This document shows, in pieces, positions 15,767-23,907 of a DNA stretch of 49,775 nt; position 1 is the first letter of the stretch; each line of letters begins with the position of its first letter. The notes under the pieces are model-generated. The model was not told where the DNA came from. It made no database searches and worked only from the letters and a program-made list of their open reading frames with translations. This DNA is from JAKLKS01 sp964370855 (GTDB lineage Bacteria > Planctomycetota > JAJSAM01 > JAKLKS01): contig CAYJMF010000025.1 of the NCBI GenBank assembly GCA_964370855.1, forward strand, positions 1 to 49,775. The letters are read 5' to 3'. The position numbers and the translations under genes were made by a program.

Positions 15767-17001
15767 GCAGGCGTCTCGAACAGGGAGGCCTGCCCCTTGC
15801 CGGGTCGAAGCCTGGACAACTCCGGGTGCCGTTCGAGCAGGTCGGAGCGCATGAGGTCCCCGGCGCTGGAAAGGTGTTCGCCCAGGATGCTGCGGGCCGA
15901 CTCGCCCAGCCGAAGGACCCGGGTGGCGCCGTCATGCCAGGTGACCAGCCGGAGGTGCTCCGGTTCGATCCATGATGCATCCAGGAGTTCCGGACTGTGG
16001 GTCGTCACCACGACCTGCATCCTCTTCCCGGCCAGTCGAATCAGGTCGAGGATCGCGGGAATGGCCCCTGGGTGGATGGTGGCCTCGGGCTCCTCGAGGA
16101 CGATGAGGGTGGGCGTCGGCCTCTGGAACACGGCGGCAAGGAGGCCGACGGCCCGGAGAGTCCCGTCGGACATCTCGTTCGCGTCCAGGCGCAGGCGCTT
16201 CTTCGTCGGCTTGCCACCGTGGCCGGTCCGGGACTCCCATTCCTGCAGGAGTTCGAGGGAGAGGAACTTCCCGTGCTTCGCCGCCGTGACTTTCCGGGTG
16301 CCGGGGACGATGCTGCCGAGGATCTCGATGATCCGATTCAAGTCGGCCCTCCTCGACCGTCCGATCTCCTGGAGCACGCTGGTTGCATTCCTTCCGTCAA
16401 GCTGGAGGCTCGAGCCCGAGTCGGGTTCCTGCATCCCGCGGAGGAGATCGGGCTGGATGGAGTAGACGCGGAGTCCCGAGAGCGCCTGAACTACGGGGGC
16501 AAACCGCGCTTCCCCACCGACGACGGGCAGGGCCAGGGAAGTCGGATCGAGGGAAGGGCCCAACCCGCCGACGTTCGTCCGGAATCCCTGTTCCGGGGTC
16601 CGGTCGAACCACGAGTGTGCGGCTCCCGCGGGGCGGACGGAGCAATGCTCTCGAAGGACCACGAACCCGTGGTTCCTCTGCGCCTTCACTTCGAACGCGT
16701 ACCGCGCTTCCCCCCCATCGCCTTCTAGGCCACCCAGGGAAACACAGATGCCGAGGTTGGGAGGGATGGAACCGGGACCAGGCGTACGATTTCGAACTGC
16801 TTCGATTCCACCGCGTCGATCGAAGACGGCCTTGAGCGGGTTTGCCATGGCCTCCGCGAGGAAATCGAAGGCGGACACGATGTTGCTCTTCCCCGATCCG
16901 TTCCTCCCGACGAGGAAGGTCGGGTTCCCGAAATCGATCTGCTCCGAAGGCAGGCTCCGGAATCGCTTGAGGAGGAGCGAGCGGATCGTCGGTTCCTTCA
17001 C
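15763..17001 (-). CDS. AAA15/21-type ATPase paired with DUF4276
   Basis: 412 residues. An ABC/SMC-like ATPase with no membrane segment: Walker A VGRNGSGKSN at 31-40, a signature-like loop EMSDGTLRAVGLLA, Walker B LIVLEEPEATIHPG, and H-loop VVTTHSPELLD. It begins with the usual KRFRSLPSEQIDFG strand of RecF/OLD-type ATPases. The GTG start at 17001 follows GAGGAGG at 5 nt; an in-frame upstream extension lacks conservation. It is coupled to the DUF4276 Toprim gene by a 4-nt overlap. In PARIS, OLD and retron-type systems such an ATPase senses or scaffolds and the Toprim partner acts, so a defence role is plausible here. GC content and codon use are slightly less extreme than in the housekeeping genes. 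Confidence 0.88.
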   Translation of the reverse strand: MKEPTIRSLLLKRFRSLPSEQIDFGNPTFLVGRNGSGKSNIVSAFDFLAEAMANPLKAVFDRRGGIEAVRNRTPGPGSIPPNLGICVSLGGLEGDGGEARYAFEVKAQRNHGFVVLREHCSVRPAGAAHSWFDRTPEQGFRTNVGGLGPSLDPTSLALPVVGGEARFAPVVQALSGLRVYSIQPDLLRGMQEPDSGSSLQLDGRNATSVLQEIGRSRRADLNRIIEILGSIVPGTRKVTAAKHGKFLSLELLQEWESRTGHGGKPTKKRLRLDANEMSDGTLRAVGLLAAVFQRPTPTLIVLEEPEATIHPGAIPAILDLIRLAGKRMQVVVTTHSPELLDASWIEPEHLRLVTWHDGATRVLRLGESARSILGEHLSSAGDLMRSDLLERHPELSRLRPGKGQASLFETPA

Positions 17002-17144
17002 GTGGTCCTCCTCGAGGCGCGCGGGATCGTCCCGGCGCCCGGCCGGGAGCGGTCCCGGAGATCCCAAGGATACGGGACGGGGTCCATGCCCGCGAGCGGT
17101 TCAGCCGCCGCCTGCGGCGCCCCCGGCGTCCCCCCGCCCCCGCC

Positions 17145-18683
17145 CTACCCCTTCCCCCCCACCCGCGCCTTCACCGTGCGCCGATCGATGCCGAGACGCC
17201 GCGCCGTCTCCACGAAGGAGCCGGTCCGCCCGTGGACCCAGCGGGTGTAGCGCCGCAGCAGCTCCTCCGCCGTCAGCTCCCCCTCCCGGGCCGCGCGCAC
17301 CGTCTCCTCGAAGGGGTCCGCCGACGACCCCGCCATCCCCGGCGGCGGCGCGTAGCAGCCCCGCACCAGGATGTTCCGCACGCACTGCTCGAGCTCGCGC
17401 ACGTTCCCCGGCCAGCCGTAGCCGGCCCCGAGGTGCTCGCCGATCCAGTCCGCCACCTCCCCGGAGACGTCCTTCCCCGCGGCCGCGTCCCCCGCCTCCC
17501 CGAGCAGGCGGCGCACGAAGTGGCGCACCAGCTCGTCCAGCTCCCCGGGGTCGTCGTCGAGCCGCTCCCGGAGCGAGGGCACGGTCACCACGTCGGAGCA
17601 GAGCCGGTAGTAGAAGTCCTCCCGCATCCGCCCACGCCGCAGGAGGTCCGCCGGCGGCCGGTTCGTGGCGGCGAGGATCTTCCCCTCGAAGCGGCGGCTC
17701 TTCACGTCCCCGAGGCGCGTGAAGGTCCGCTCCTGCAGGACCCGCAGCAGCTTCACCTGCACCGCCGGCCCGAGCTCGCCGATCTCGTCGAGGAAGACCG
17801 TCCCCTCCGCGGGGCAGGTCTCGAGCCAGCCGGCCCGATCCTCCACGGCGCCCGTGAAGGCCCCGCGGCGGTGGCCGAAGAGCTCCGACTCGATGAGCGT
17901 CCCCGGCATCGCCTCGAGGTTGAGGGGGAAGAACAGGTCGTCGAAGTCCCGCGTGAAGGTGCGGGAGCGGTGGTCGAAGGGCACGTAGCGGGAGCGGGCG
18001 ATGGCCCCCGCGACGAGCTCCTTGCCGGTGCCCGTGGGGCCGAGCACCAGCGTCGTGAAGTCGGACATGCGGGAATGGAGTGTGGCCCAGTAGCGCCGGA
18101 GATCGTGGGTGAAGACCGACTCCCAGACCGCCGCCCGCAGGCGGGCCGCGGGCCTCGAGCGGCCGACGATGTAGTGGAAGGTCTGGAGGAAGGCCCGCCG
18201 GATCTGGAAGAGGCAGGCGAAGAGGTGGGCCGCGGCCTCCGGCGACGGGCGCGCCCCGGGGACCGGGCCGAGCCAGCGGTCGAGGTCCTCGTTGAAGGCG
18301 GCGAAGAGCGCCGCCACCTGCCGCCGCCCGCCCCCCGCGGGCCCCTGCACGATCCGGGCGAAGTCGTCCCGGCGGCGGTGGTAGAGGTGGAAGAGGACGA
18401 GGTCGCCATGGAGGGCCGTCTCCCCGTCGCCGGGGACCTTCCCGGCGCGGATCCTCTCCGAGACCCGCTCCAGCAGGGCGGCCACCCGCTCCCCGACGAG
18501 GACCAGGTTGGGGTGATCCTCGGCCCGCTCGGGGTGGAGGTTCCAGTCCGCGCCGTCGGCCCGGAAGTCGGCGCCGAGGGCCGCCTTCTCGTGATCGATG
18601 CGATCCGGGAGGAAGGGGTTCCCGTCGATGAACCCCCGCACCGCCTCCGCCAGCGCCCGCTCCTCGGCCCGGAAGAACGCCAT
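17145..18683 (-). CDS. Sigma-54-dependent transcriptional activator
   Basis: 512 residues. The central AAA+ domain has Walker A GPTGTGKE (215-222), the sigma-54 contact loop GAFTGA (274-279), Walker B TVFLDEIGEL (near 295-304) and YGWPGNVRELEQCVRN. The C-terminus is a Fis-type helix-turn-helix (FVETARRLGIDRRTVKARVG). The first about 200 residues are helical and match no sensor domain I know; there is no receiver, GAF or PAS domain. The protein should activate sigma-54 promoters, with its input read by this novel N-terminus. It lies 143 nt upstream of the AAA ATPase gene on the same strand and is divergent from the 18813 gene. Confidence 0.92.
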   Translation of the reverse strand: MAFFRAEERALAEAVRGFIDGNPFLPDRIDHEKAALGADFRADGADWNLHPERAEDHPNLVLVGERVAALLERVSERIRAGKVPGDGETALHGDLVLFHLYHRRRDDFARIVQGPAGGGRRQVAALFAAFNEDLDRWLGPVPGARPSPEAAAHLFACLFQIRRAFLQTFHYIVGRSRPAARLRAAVWESVFTHDLRRYWATLHSRMSDFTTLVLGPTGTGKELVAGAIARSRYVPFDHRSRTFTRDFDDLFFPLNLEAMPGTLIESELFGHRRGAFTGAVEDRAGWLETCPAEGTVFLDEIGELGPAVQVKLLRVLQERTFTRLGDVKSRRFEGKILAATNRPPADLLRRGRMREDFYYRLCSDVVTVPSLRERLDDDPGELDELVRHFVRRLLGEAGDAAAGKDVSGEVADWIGEHLGAGYGWPGNVRELEQCVRNILVRGCYAPPPGMAGSSADPFEETVRAAREGELTAEELLRRYTRWVHGRTGSFVETARRLGIDRRTVKARVGGKG

Positions 18684-18711
18684 GGGACCCTCCCTTCAGG
18701 TGGGGCATGTA

Positions 18712-18742
18712 CATCCAAAGTATAGATGATGTGCATTGGATG
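18712..18742. promoter_or_regulatory. AT-rich inverted repeat in divergent promoter region
   Basis: The half-sites CATCCAA (18712-18718) and TTGGATG (18736-18742) flank an AT-rich 17-nt spacer that contains TATAGAT. It lies 29 bp upstream of the sigma-54 activator start and about 70 bp upstream of the 18813 gene. The local base composition stands out from the surrounding GC-rich DNA. It could be an operator and -10 region serving one or both genes. Confidence 0.4.
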
Positions 18743-18812
18743 ACCAAGGCCCCTTCCGTTTCCCACCCCCCGCCCCGGGACCCTCCGGCACGGGGGGTGC
18801 GACCGGAGGGCC

Positions 18813-19217
18813 ATGGCGGAAGTCCACCTGGCCGCGACCTGGATCGGCGTCCTCGCCGGCATGCTCGCCGGCGCCGCCCTCGGCCTCTTCTTCCACGGGG
18901 AGGGGTGGCTCGGCGGCTACGGCTCCTGGCGGCGGCGCCTGCTCCGCCTCGGCCACGTCAGCCTCTTCGGCATCGCGCTCCTGAACCTCGCCTTCGCCCT
19001 CACCGCGCGCGCGGGGGGCTGGGCCGCGGCCCCGCCCCCGGGGAGCGGGGCGGCCTCGGCGCTCTGGGTGGCCGGGGCGGTGCTCATGCCCACGGTCTGC
19101 GCGCTCGCGGCCTGGCGCAAGCCGCTCCGCCACCTCTTCGTCCTCCCCGTCGGCAGCCTCGTCGGCGCCGCGACGCTCACCCTGCTGGCCGTCCTCCGCA
19201 CCGGAGGTGGACCGTGA
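18813..19217 (+). CDS. Small four-helix membrane protein
   Basis: 134 residues with four hydrophobic segments (about 8-27, 44-66, 81-100 and 108-129) joined by short basic loops (GGYGSWRRRLLRLGH, AWRKPLRH). The ATG follows CGGAGGG. I recognise no function; the strong conservation-like motifs FFHGEGWLGGYGSWRRR and LGHVSLFGIALLNLAFAL suggest a widespread uncharacterised family. It is coupled to the downstream radical SAM gene by a GTGA overlap, so the two are probably expressed together. Confidence 0.75.
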   Translation: MAEVHLAATWIGVLAGMLAGAALGLFFHGEGWLGGYGSWRRRLLRLGHVSLFGIALLNLAFALTARAGGWAAAPPPGSGAASALWVAGAVLMPTVCALAAWRKPLRHLFVLPVGSLVGAATLTLLAVLRTGGGP

Positions 19218-20602
19218 GGATCGCCCTCGTCGCCATGTCCGGCATCCGCGTCGTGGACACGGAACTCGTCGGGCTCGGGTTGACGCTCCCGGGCTTCGTG
19301 GAGCGGGCGAAGACCATCGCCTCGCTCCCGAGCCTCGGGCTCCTGACGCTGGCCGGCGCGACGCCCTCCCGCCACGAGGTCCGCTACTTCGAGGCGCGGG
19401 ACCTCGCCGAGGCGGCCCGCCTGCCGACGGACTTCGACCTCGTCGCCATCTCCACCTTCTCCGCCCAGGCGCTCGAGGCCTACGCCGTCGGGGGGCGGTT
19501 CCGGGCGCTGGGCATTCCCGTCGTCGTGGGCGGGCTCCACGTGACGTCGCTTCCCGGGGAGCCGGCGGCCCACGGGCTCTCGGCCATGGCCGGCGAGGGG
19601 GAGGTGCTCTGGGAGGAGATCCTCGCCGACGCCGAGGGGGGCGCGCTGAAGCCCCTCTACGACGCGCGGGGGCGGGAGTTCGATCTCGCGAGGGCCCCCA
19701 TGCCCCGCTTCGAACTCCTCGACATCTCCCGCTACAACCGCCTCACCGTGCAGGCGACCCGCGGCTGCCCCTGGCGCTGCTCCTTCTGCGCGAGCTCCAT
19801 CCTGCTGACGGAGCGGGTGAAGAGGAAGTCCCCGGAGCGGGTGCTCGAGGAGATCGACCGCATCCGCGCGATCTGGCCCCGCCCCTTCCTCGAATTCGCC
19901 GACGACAACGCCTTCACGGATCGCGACTGGTGGCGGCGGCTGCTGCCGGGGCTCGAGGCGCGGCGGCTGCGCTGGTTCGCCGAGACCGATCTCTCCGTGC
20001 ACCGGGACCGGGAGTTTCTCGAGGCGCTGCGGCGCGCGGGGTGCCGGGAGCTGCTGCTGGGGTTCGAGAGCCCCGTGGACGAGGGGCTCGACGGGGTGGA
20101 GACGCGGCGGAACTGGAAGTGGAGGAGGAGGGGGGAGGTGGGCGCCGCCGTGGCCGACATCCAGGCCGCGGGCATCCGCGTCAACGCCTGCTTCGTCGTC
20201 GGCCTCGACGGCCACACGCCGGCGGTGTTCGACGCCGTCCACCACTTCGCCGAGGAGGCCTCCCCCTTCGACATCCAGATCACCTACCCGACCCCGTTCC
20301 CGGGGACGCCGCTGTACCGCTCCCTCAAGGCCGCCGGCCGCCTCACCCACGACGGACAGTGGGACCGCTGCACCCTCTTCGACATCGACTTCCGCCCCGA
20401 CCCCATGACCGCCGGGGAGCTGCGCGCCGGCTTCCACGACCTCACCCGGCGGCTCTACGACGAGGGGGCCACGGCGCGGAGGCGGGAGCGGGCGCGGCGG
20501 ATGTTCCGGCGGGGGCGGGGGGAATACGGTACCCGACCCGATTCATCGGGGTTGGGCACGAACCTCCCGGCCAGGCGGGAGTCCATCCCCCAACCCCGAT
20601 GA
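19214..20602 (+). CDS. Radical SAM protein with B12-binding-like N-terminus
   Basis: 462 residues. Residues 1-150 have the Rossmann-like pattern of cobalamin-binding domains (DFDLVAISTFSAQALEAYAV, GIPVVVGGLHVTSLPGEPAA) but no DxHxxG ligand motif, so cobalamin binding is doubtful. The radical SAM domain has CxxxCxxC at Cys185, Cys189 and Cys192 (RGCPWRCSFCASS), then EFADDNAFTDRDWW and LLLGFESP. This matches the B12-radical-SAM group of methyl- and thioether-forming enzymes; the substrate is unknown. The GTG start overlaps the preceding stop. The final about 27 codons and the stop are supplied by the large palindrome at 20520-20625, so the natural C-terminus has probably been altered. Confidence 0.87.
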   Translation: MRIALVAMSGIRVVDTELVGLGLTLPGFVERAKTIASLPSLGLLTLAGATPSRHEVRYFEARDLAEAARLPTDFDLVAISTFSAQALEAYAVGGRFRALGIPVVVGGLHVTSLPGEPAAHGLSAMAGEGEVLWEEILADAEGGALKPLYDARGREFDLARAPMPRFELLDISRYNRLTVQATRGCPWRCSFCASSILLTERVKRKSPERVLEEIDRIRAIWPRPFLEFADDNAFTDRDWWRRLLPGLEARRLRWFAETDLSVHRDREFLEALRRAGCRELLLGFESPVDEGLDGVETRRNWKWRRRGEVGAAVADIQAAGIRVNACFVVGLDGHTPAVFDAVHHFAEEASPFDIQITYPTPFPGTPLYRSLKAAGRLTHDGQWDRCTLFDIDFRPDPMTAGELRAGFHDLTRRLYDEGATARRRERARRMFRRGRGEYGTRPDSSGLGTNLPARRESIPQPR

Positions 20603-20625
20603 ATCGGGTCGGGTACCGTATTCCC
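20520..20625. repeat. Long palindrome with internal hairpin
   Basis: Arms 20520-20556 and 20589-20625 are perfectly complementary over 37 bp (left arm starts GGGAATACGGTACCCGACCC). The 32-nt interior contains a second hairpin, CTCCCG/CGGGAG. The radical SAM gene reads through the left arm and stops in the right arm. Strength and position suit a terminator, but the arm length and nested hairpin resemble REP/REPIN-type mobile palindromes. Confidence 0.85.
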
Positions 20626-20678
20626 TCCCGCGGGCCGTCGGCCGTCCAATCCTCCGGATCCGGTATCGTGATCCGACC

Positions 20679-21644
20679 ATGAGCGACACGGCGGTCCGGG
20701 TGGAGGGGCTCCGGAAGTCCTACCGGAGCGGGTTCTGGAGGCGGCGGAGCGAGACGCTCCGCGGCATCTCCTTCTCCGTCCCTGCGGGCCGCGCCGTCGG
20801 CTACCTCGGCGCCAACGGGGTCGGGAAGACGACGACCCTCAAGATCCTCGTCGGACTCCTCGAGCCCGACGGGGGCACCGCCGAGGTCCTCGGACTTCCC
20901 GTGCACGACCCCGCCTGCCGCCGCCGCGTCGGGTTCCTCCCCGAGAACCCCTACTTCTACGAGCACCTCACCGCCCGCGAGGCGATGCGGTTCTACGGCG
21001 GGCTCTCCCGCATGGAGGAGGCCGCCATCGCGGCCCGGGTCGGCCCGCTGCTGGAGAAGGTCGGCCTCGAGAAGGCCGCCGACCGCCGCCTCGGCGAGTA
21101 CAGCAAGGGGATGCGCCAGCGCCTCGGCCTCGCCCAGGCTCTCCTCCACGACCCCGAGCTCCTCATCCTCGACGAGCCCATGAGCGGCCTCGACCCCTTC
21201 GGGCGGCTCCTCGTGAAGGACCTCATCCTCGAGGAGCGGGCGAAGGGCAGGACCATCTTCTTCTCGAGCCACATCCTGGCCGACGTGGAGGAGGTCTGCG
21301 ACTACGCCGTCATCGTCGCCGACGGCGCCGTCACCGCCGCCGGCACCGTGCGGGAGCTGCTCGGCCGCGGCGTGTCGGAGTACGAGGTGGCGCTGCGCGG
21401 CGCCGGCGCCGCGGCGCTGGAGGCGGCGGCCCCGGGCCGCGTCCGCTTCGCCCGGGAGGACGGGGGGCTCACCCGCGCCCGCCTCCCCGGCGACCTCGAC
21501 CCCGCCGTCCTCCACGCCGCCGTGGCGAAGGCGGGCGGCGTCGTCGTGGAGCTCGTCCCGAGGCGCGAGACCCTGGAGGACCTCTTCGTGCGCACCGGGG
21601 GCACCGCCACGGGCGGGGACGCCGGCGGGGGGGCGGGCCGGTGA
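20679..21644 (+). CDS. ABC transporter ATP-binding protein
   Basis: 321 residues. Standard ABC-2 export ATPase: Walker A GANGVGKTT (near 47-55), Q-loop region VGFLPENPYFYEHLTAREAM, signature YSKGMRQRLGLAQALLHDP, Walker B LLILDEPMSGLDP, and H-loop FFSSHILADVEEVCD. A C-terminal about 90-residue domain follows, as in exporters of the DrrA/NatA/CcmA kind. The ATG lies 54 bp after the palindrome. The next gene starts at GTG 21641, overlapping this stop, so the ATPase and permease form one unit. The substrate cannot be read from the sequence. Confidence 0.95.
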   Translation: MSDTAVRVEGLRKSYRSGFWRRRSETLRGISFSVPAGRAVGYLGANGVGKTTTLKILVGLLEPDGGTAEVLGLPVHDPACRRRVGFLPENPYFYEHLTAREAMRFYGGLSRMEEAAIAARVGPLLEKVGLEKAADRRLGEYSKGMRQRLGLAQALLHDPELLILDEPMSGLDPFGRLLVKDLILEERAKGRTIFFSSHILADVEEVCDYAVIVADGAVTAAGTVRELLGRGVSEYEVALRGAGAAALEAAAPGRVRFAREDGGLTRARLPGDLDPAVLHAAVAKAGGVVVELVPRRETLEDLFVRTGGTATGGDAGGGAGR

Positions 21645-22417
21645 GGTCCCCCGTCCTCGTCGTCGCCGGCAACACCTTCCGCGAGGTGGGCCGCGATCGC
21701 ATGCTCCACCTGCTGGGCGCCCTCGTGACGGGCTTCGTCCTCTTCGCCTGGGTGCTCGGCTGGCTCAACCCCGAGGAGAAGGACCAGACCCGCCACCTCG
21801 TGGACTTCGGCCTCGCCGCGGTGAACGTCTTCGGGCTCCTCATGGCGGTGCTGCTCGGCTCCTCGCTGCTGCGGCGGGAGATGGAGCGGCGCACCCTCTA
21901 CACCGTCCTCTGCCGGGAGATCACCCGGCCGGGGTTCCTCGTGGGCAAGTACCTCGGCCTCCTCGGCGTCTTCGCCGCGGGCCTCGGCATCGTGGCGGTC
22001 CTGATGATCGCCTACTTCGCCGTCTGGGGGGCGGCGCCGGGCTGGCCGCTGCTGGCAGCGGTCTACGGGAACCTCCTCGAGATCGCCGTGCTCACGGCCA
22101 TCTCCGTGCTGCTCGGCTCCTTCACGACGCCCGCCCTCTCGGCCATCGGGACCGTGGCCCTCTACCTCGCGGGCCACGCCACGGAGACCCTGCTCGACTA
22201 CCTCAGGATGTCGGGGAGGGAGGCCCTGGCGGTCCCCTTCAAGGCCATCTACTACTCCCTGCCCAACCTCTCGAACTTCGACTTCCGGCTGGCGGCCTCC
22301 TTCGGGGACCCCGTCCCCCCGGCGGTGCTCGGCCTCTCGACGGGGTACGCCCTCGTCTGGGTGGCGGCCCTGCTCGGCGCCGCGGCCCTGCTGTTCCGCT
22401 CGAGGGAGCTGCCGTGA
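21641..22417 (+). CDS. ABC-2 type transporter permease
   Basis: 258 residues with six hydrophobic segments, beginning VLVVAGNTFREVGRDRMLHL, a start typical of NosY/ABC-2 permeases. The cytoplasmic loop LLRREMERRTLYTVLCREIT carries the coupling-helix pattern (ERRTLYTVL). The GTG start overlaps the ATPase stop, and its own stop overlaps the GTG of the next gene. It would form the membrane channel for the ATPase encoded before it. Confidence 0.92.
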   Translation: MRSPVLVVAGNTFREVGRDRMLHLLGALVTGFVLFAWVLGWLNPEEKDQTRHLVDFGLAAVNVFGLLMAVLLGSSLLRREMERRTLYTVLCREITRPGFLVGKYLGLLGVFAAGLGIVAVLMIAYFAVWGAAPGWPLLAAVYGNLLEIAVLTAISVLLGSFTTPALSAIGTVALYLAGHATETLLDYLRMSGREALAVPFKAIYYSLPNLSNFDFRLAASFGDPVPPAVLGLSTGYALVWVAALLGAAALLFRSRELP

Positions 22418-23628
22418 CGGCGGCCCGGAGGCTCGGCGTCGCGGCGCTCTTCGCCGCGGCCTTCGCGGCCCAGTTCCTCCTGCAGCAGCCCCTCGGCCGC
22501 GCCAACGAGGTCCGTTCCGCGAGGAAGCTCCACACCTCCCCCTCCTCCCTCGCCTTCCGCCTCGCCGCGGGGGGGGTGAAGGCCGCCGCCGCCGACGCGC
22601 TCTGGCTCTCGGTGCTCCCGAAGCTCGGCGAGGCCTGGGTGGACCCGGAGCGGAAGGCCGCCTGGATCGAGTCCGTCACCATGGTCATGACCGACGCCAA
22701 CCCGCGGGCGGTGAACCCGGTCATCTACGCGGGCTACTACCTCGAGTTCATCCGGAAGCGCCACCCCGGCATCGAGCGGGTCGTCCACCACGCGCTGGAG
22801 GCCCGGGAGAGGACCCCCTTCGGGGAGTACAGGAAGGTGAACGCCGGAGCCTGGCAGCTCTGCGAGATCCTCGGGATGAACCTCTACCTCTACGGGCGGA
22901 ACCCCGCCGAGAAGGAGGAGGCGATGCGCTGGCTCCGGCGGGCGGCCTCGGACCCCGCGGCGGCGGCCATCCTGCCGGACTTCGTGGACGCCATCGCCCG
23001 CAAGGGGGGGAGCCCGCTGGAGGGCTGGTCCCTCTGGCTCATGCGGGCCGGCAGCGTCGCCGACCCCGGGCTCCGGAGGGCGCTCTACGCCGTGGCGGGG
23101 ATGGAGCCGGGCCGGGGGGAGCCCCTCCCGGAGAACCCGAAACTGCGGGACTACTACCTCCGCGAGGCCGACCGGGTCCGGCTGGAGGTCCTCCGGCGGT
23201 GGGCCGCGGCCGCGGAAGAGCGGACCGGAGCCTGGCCCGCCACCGTCGAGGCGATCCTCGCCGAGGCCCCCGCCGCGGAGAGGGCCTCCTGGGAGGGGAA
23301 CCCCGCCCGGCGCGCCGGCCTCGTCGCCGGCTTGACGGTCCAGGCCGCCACCCGGGACCTCTGGATCCCCTCCCTGGCGGAGTGGCTCGACGAGCAGGGG
23401 AAGGCGGAGATCCGCCTCCTGGTCCGCCACTACGAGCTCACCGAGGGGCGGAAGCCCCGCTCCTTCAAGGACCTCGACGCCTTCCCCCACCGCCCCGTGG
23501 CCCCCCCGGCCCGCCACGGCACCCGCTGGGAGCTCGACCCCGCCACGGGGGAGCCGGAGGTCCTCCCCGACCTCGCCGACCCGAGGATCCGCGAGGCGAA
23601 AGAGGCGGGGACGTTCCTAACTAAGTAA
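22414..23628 (+). CDS. Membrane-anchored protein of the ABC operon
   Basis: 404 residues. One N-terminal hydrophobic segment (AALFAAAFAAQFLL) is followed by a helical region with TPR-like elements (NPVIYAGYYLEFIRKRHPGI, AAILPDFVDAIARK) and a C-terminal part, RHYELTEGRKPRSFKDLD, reminiscent of pseudopilin-like mature regions. No family is firmly recognised. The GTG overlaps the permease stop, so it belongs to the same transcript and may be an accessory subunit. Its last codons and TAA stop lie within the left arm of the palindrome at 23608. Confidence 0.72.
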   Translation: MTAARRLGVAALFAAAFAAQFLLQQPLGRANEVRSARKLHTSPSSLAFRLAAGGVKAAAADALWLSVLPKLGEAWVDPERKAAWIESVTMVMTDANPRAVNPVIYAGYYLEFIRKRHPGIERVVHHALEARERTPFGEYRKVNAGAWQLCEILGMNLYLYGRNPAEKEEAMRWLRRAASDPAAAAILPDFVDAIARKGGSPLEGWSLWLMRAGSVADPGLRRALYAVAGMEPGRGEPLPENPKLRDYYLREADRVRLEVLRRWAAAAEERTGAWPATVEAILAEAPAAERASWEGNPARRAGLVAGLTVQAATRDLWIPSLAEWLDEQGKAEIRLLVRHYELTEGRKPRSFKDLDAFPHRPVAPPARHGTRWELDPATGEPEVLPDLADPRIREAKEAGTFLTK

Positions 23629-23699
23629 CTAACTCCCTGACGCACCCTCGGCATTCAGGAGGGTGGTTGCGGAGTTGGTTACTTAGTTAGGAACGTCCC
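23608..23699. repeat. Long imperfect palindrome with internal hairpin
   Basis: Arms 23608-23636 and 23671-23699 (GGGACGTTCCTAACTAAG...) are complementary over 29 bp with one mismatch. The interior holds a second stem, CACCCTC/GAGGGTG (23643-23649 and 23659-23665). The TAA of the ABC-operon gene is in the left arm. The arms are AT-rich relative to the flanks. The architecture matches the element at 20520 although the sequence differs. Confidence 0.82.
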
Positions 23700-23731
23700 T
23701 GCCTTTCTCCCTTCCCCCCCCTGCCTTTACT

Positions 23732-23761
23732 TTGCCACGGCTCCCGCGGCCGGGCTAAACT
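23732..23761 (+). promoter_or_regulatory. nusA: Putative housekeeping promoter of the nusA operon
   Basis: TTGCCA (23732-23737) and TAAACT (23756-23761), 18 nt apart, resemble sigma-70 -35 and -10 boxes. They lie about 150 bp before the nusA start, just after the palindrome that ends the previous operon. Supported by position and consensus match only. Confidence 0.4.
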
Positions 23762-23769
23762 GGAGGTTT

Positions 23770-23791
23770 ACCTTTCACCGATTGGAAAGGT
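23770..23791 (+). promoter_or_regulatory. Hairpin in the nusA leader
   Basis: A 7-bp stem, ACCTTTC/GAAAGGT, with an 8-nt loop lies just downstream of the putative -10. It is followed by a structured GC-rich leader of about 110 nt containing further short inverted repeats. Leader regulation of nusA operons is known in other bacteria; no recognised RNA family is claimed here. Confidence 0.3.
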
Positions 23792-23907
23792 TGCGGCCCG
23801 GAGTGCGGCCTGAGGGTGGGCGACGACCCGCCTCTTTTTCAGGAGCTGTGTGCGGGACGCGAACCGGGGCACGGGGCCCCCCCTTCGGTGGGGTGAGGGA
23901 GGGAGCC

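Noticed and set aside
20520..20625. Palindrome considered as IS-element terminal repeats
   Set aside because: Only 32 bases lie between the arms, so no transposase gene can be enclosed.
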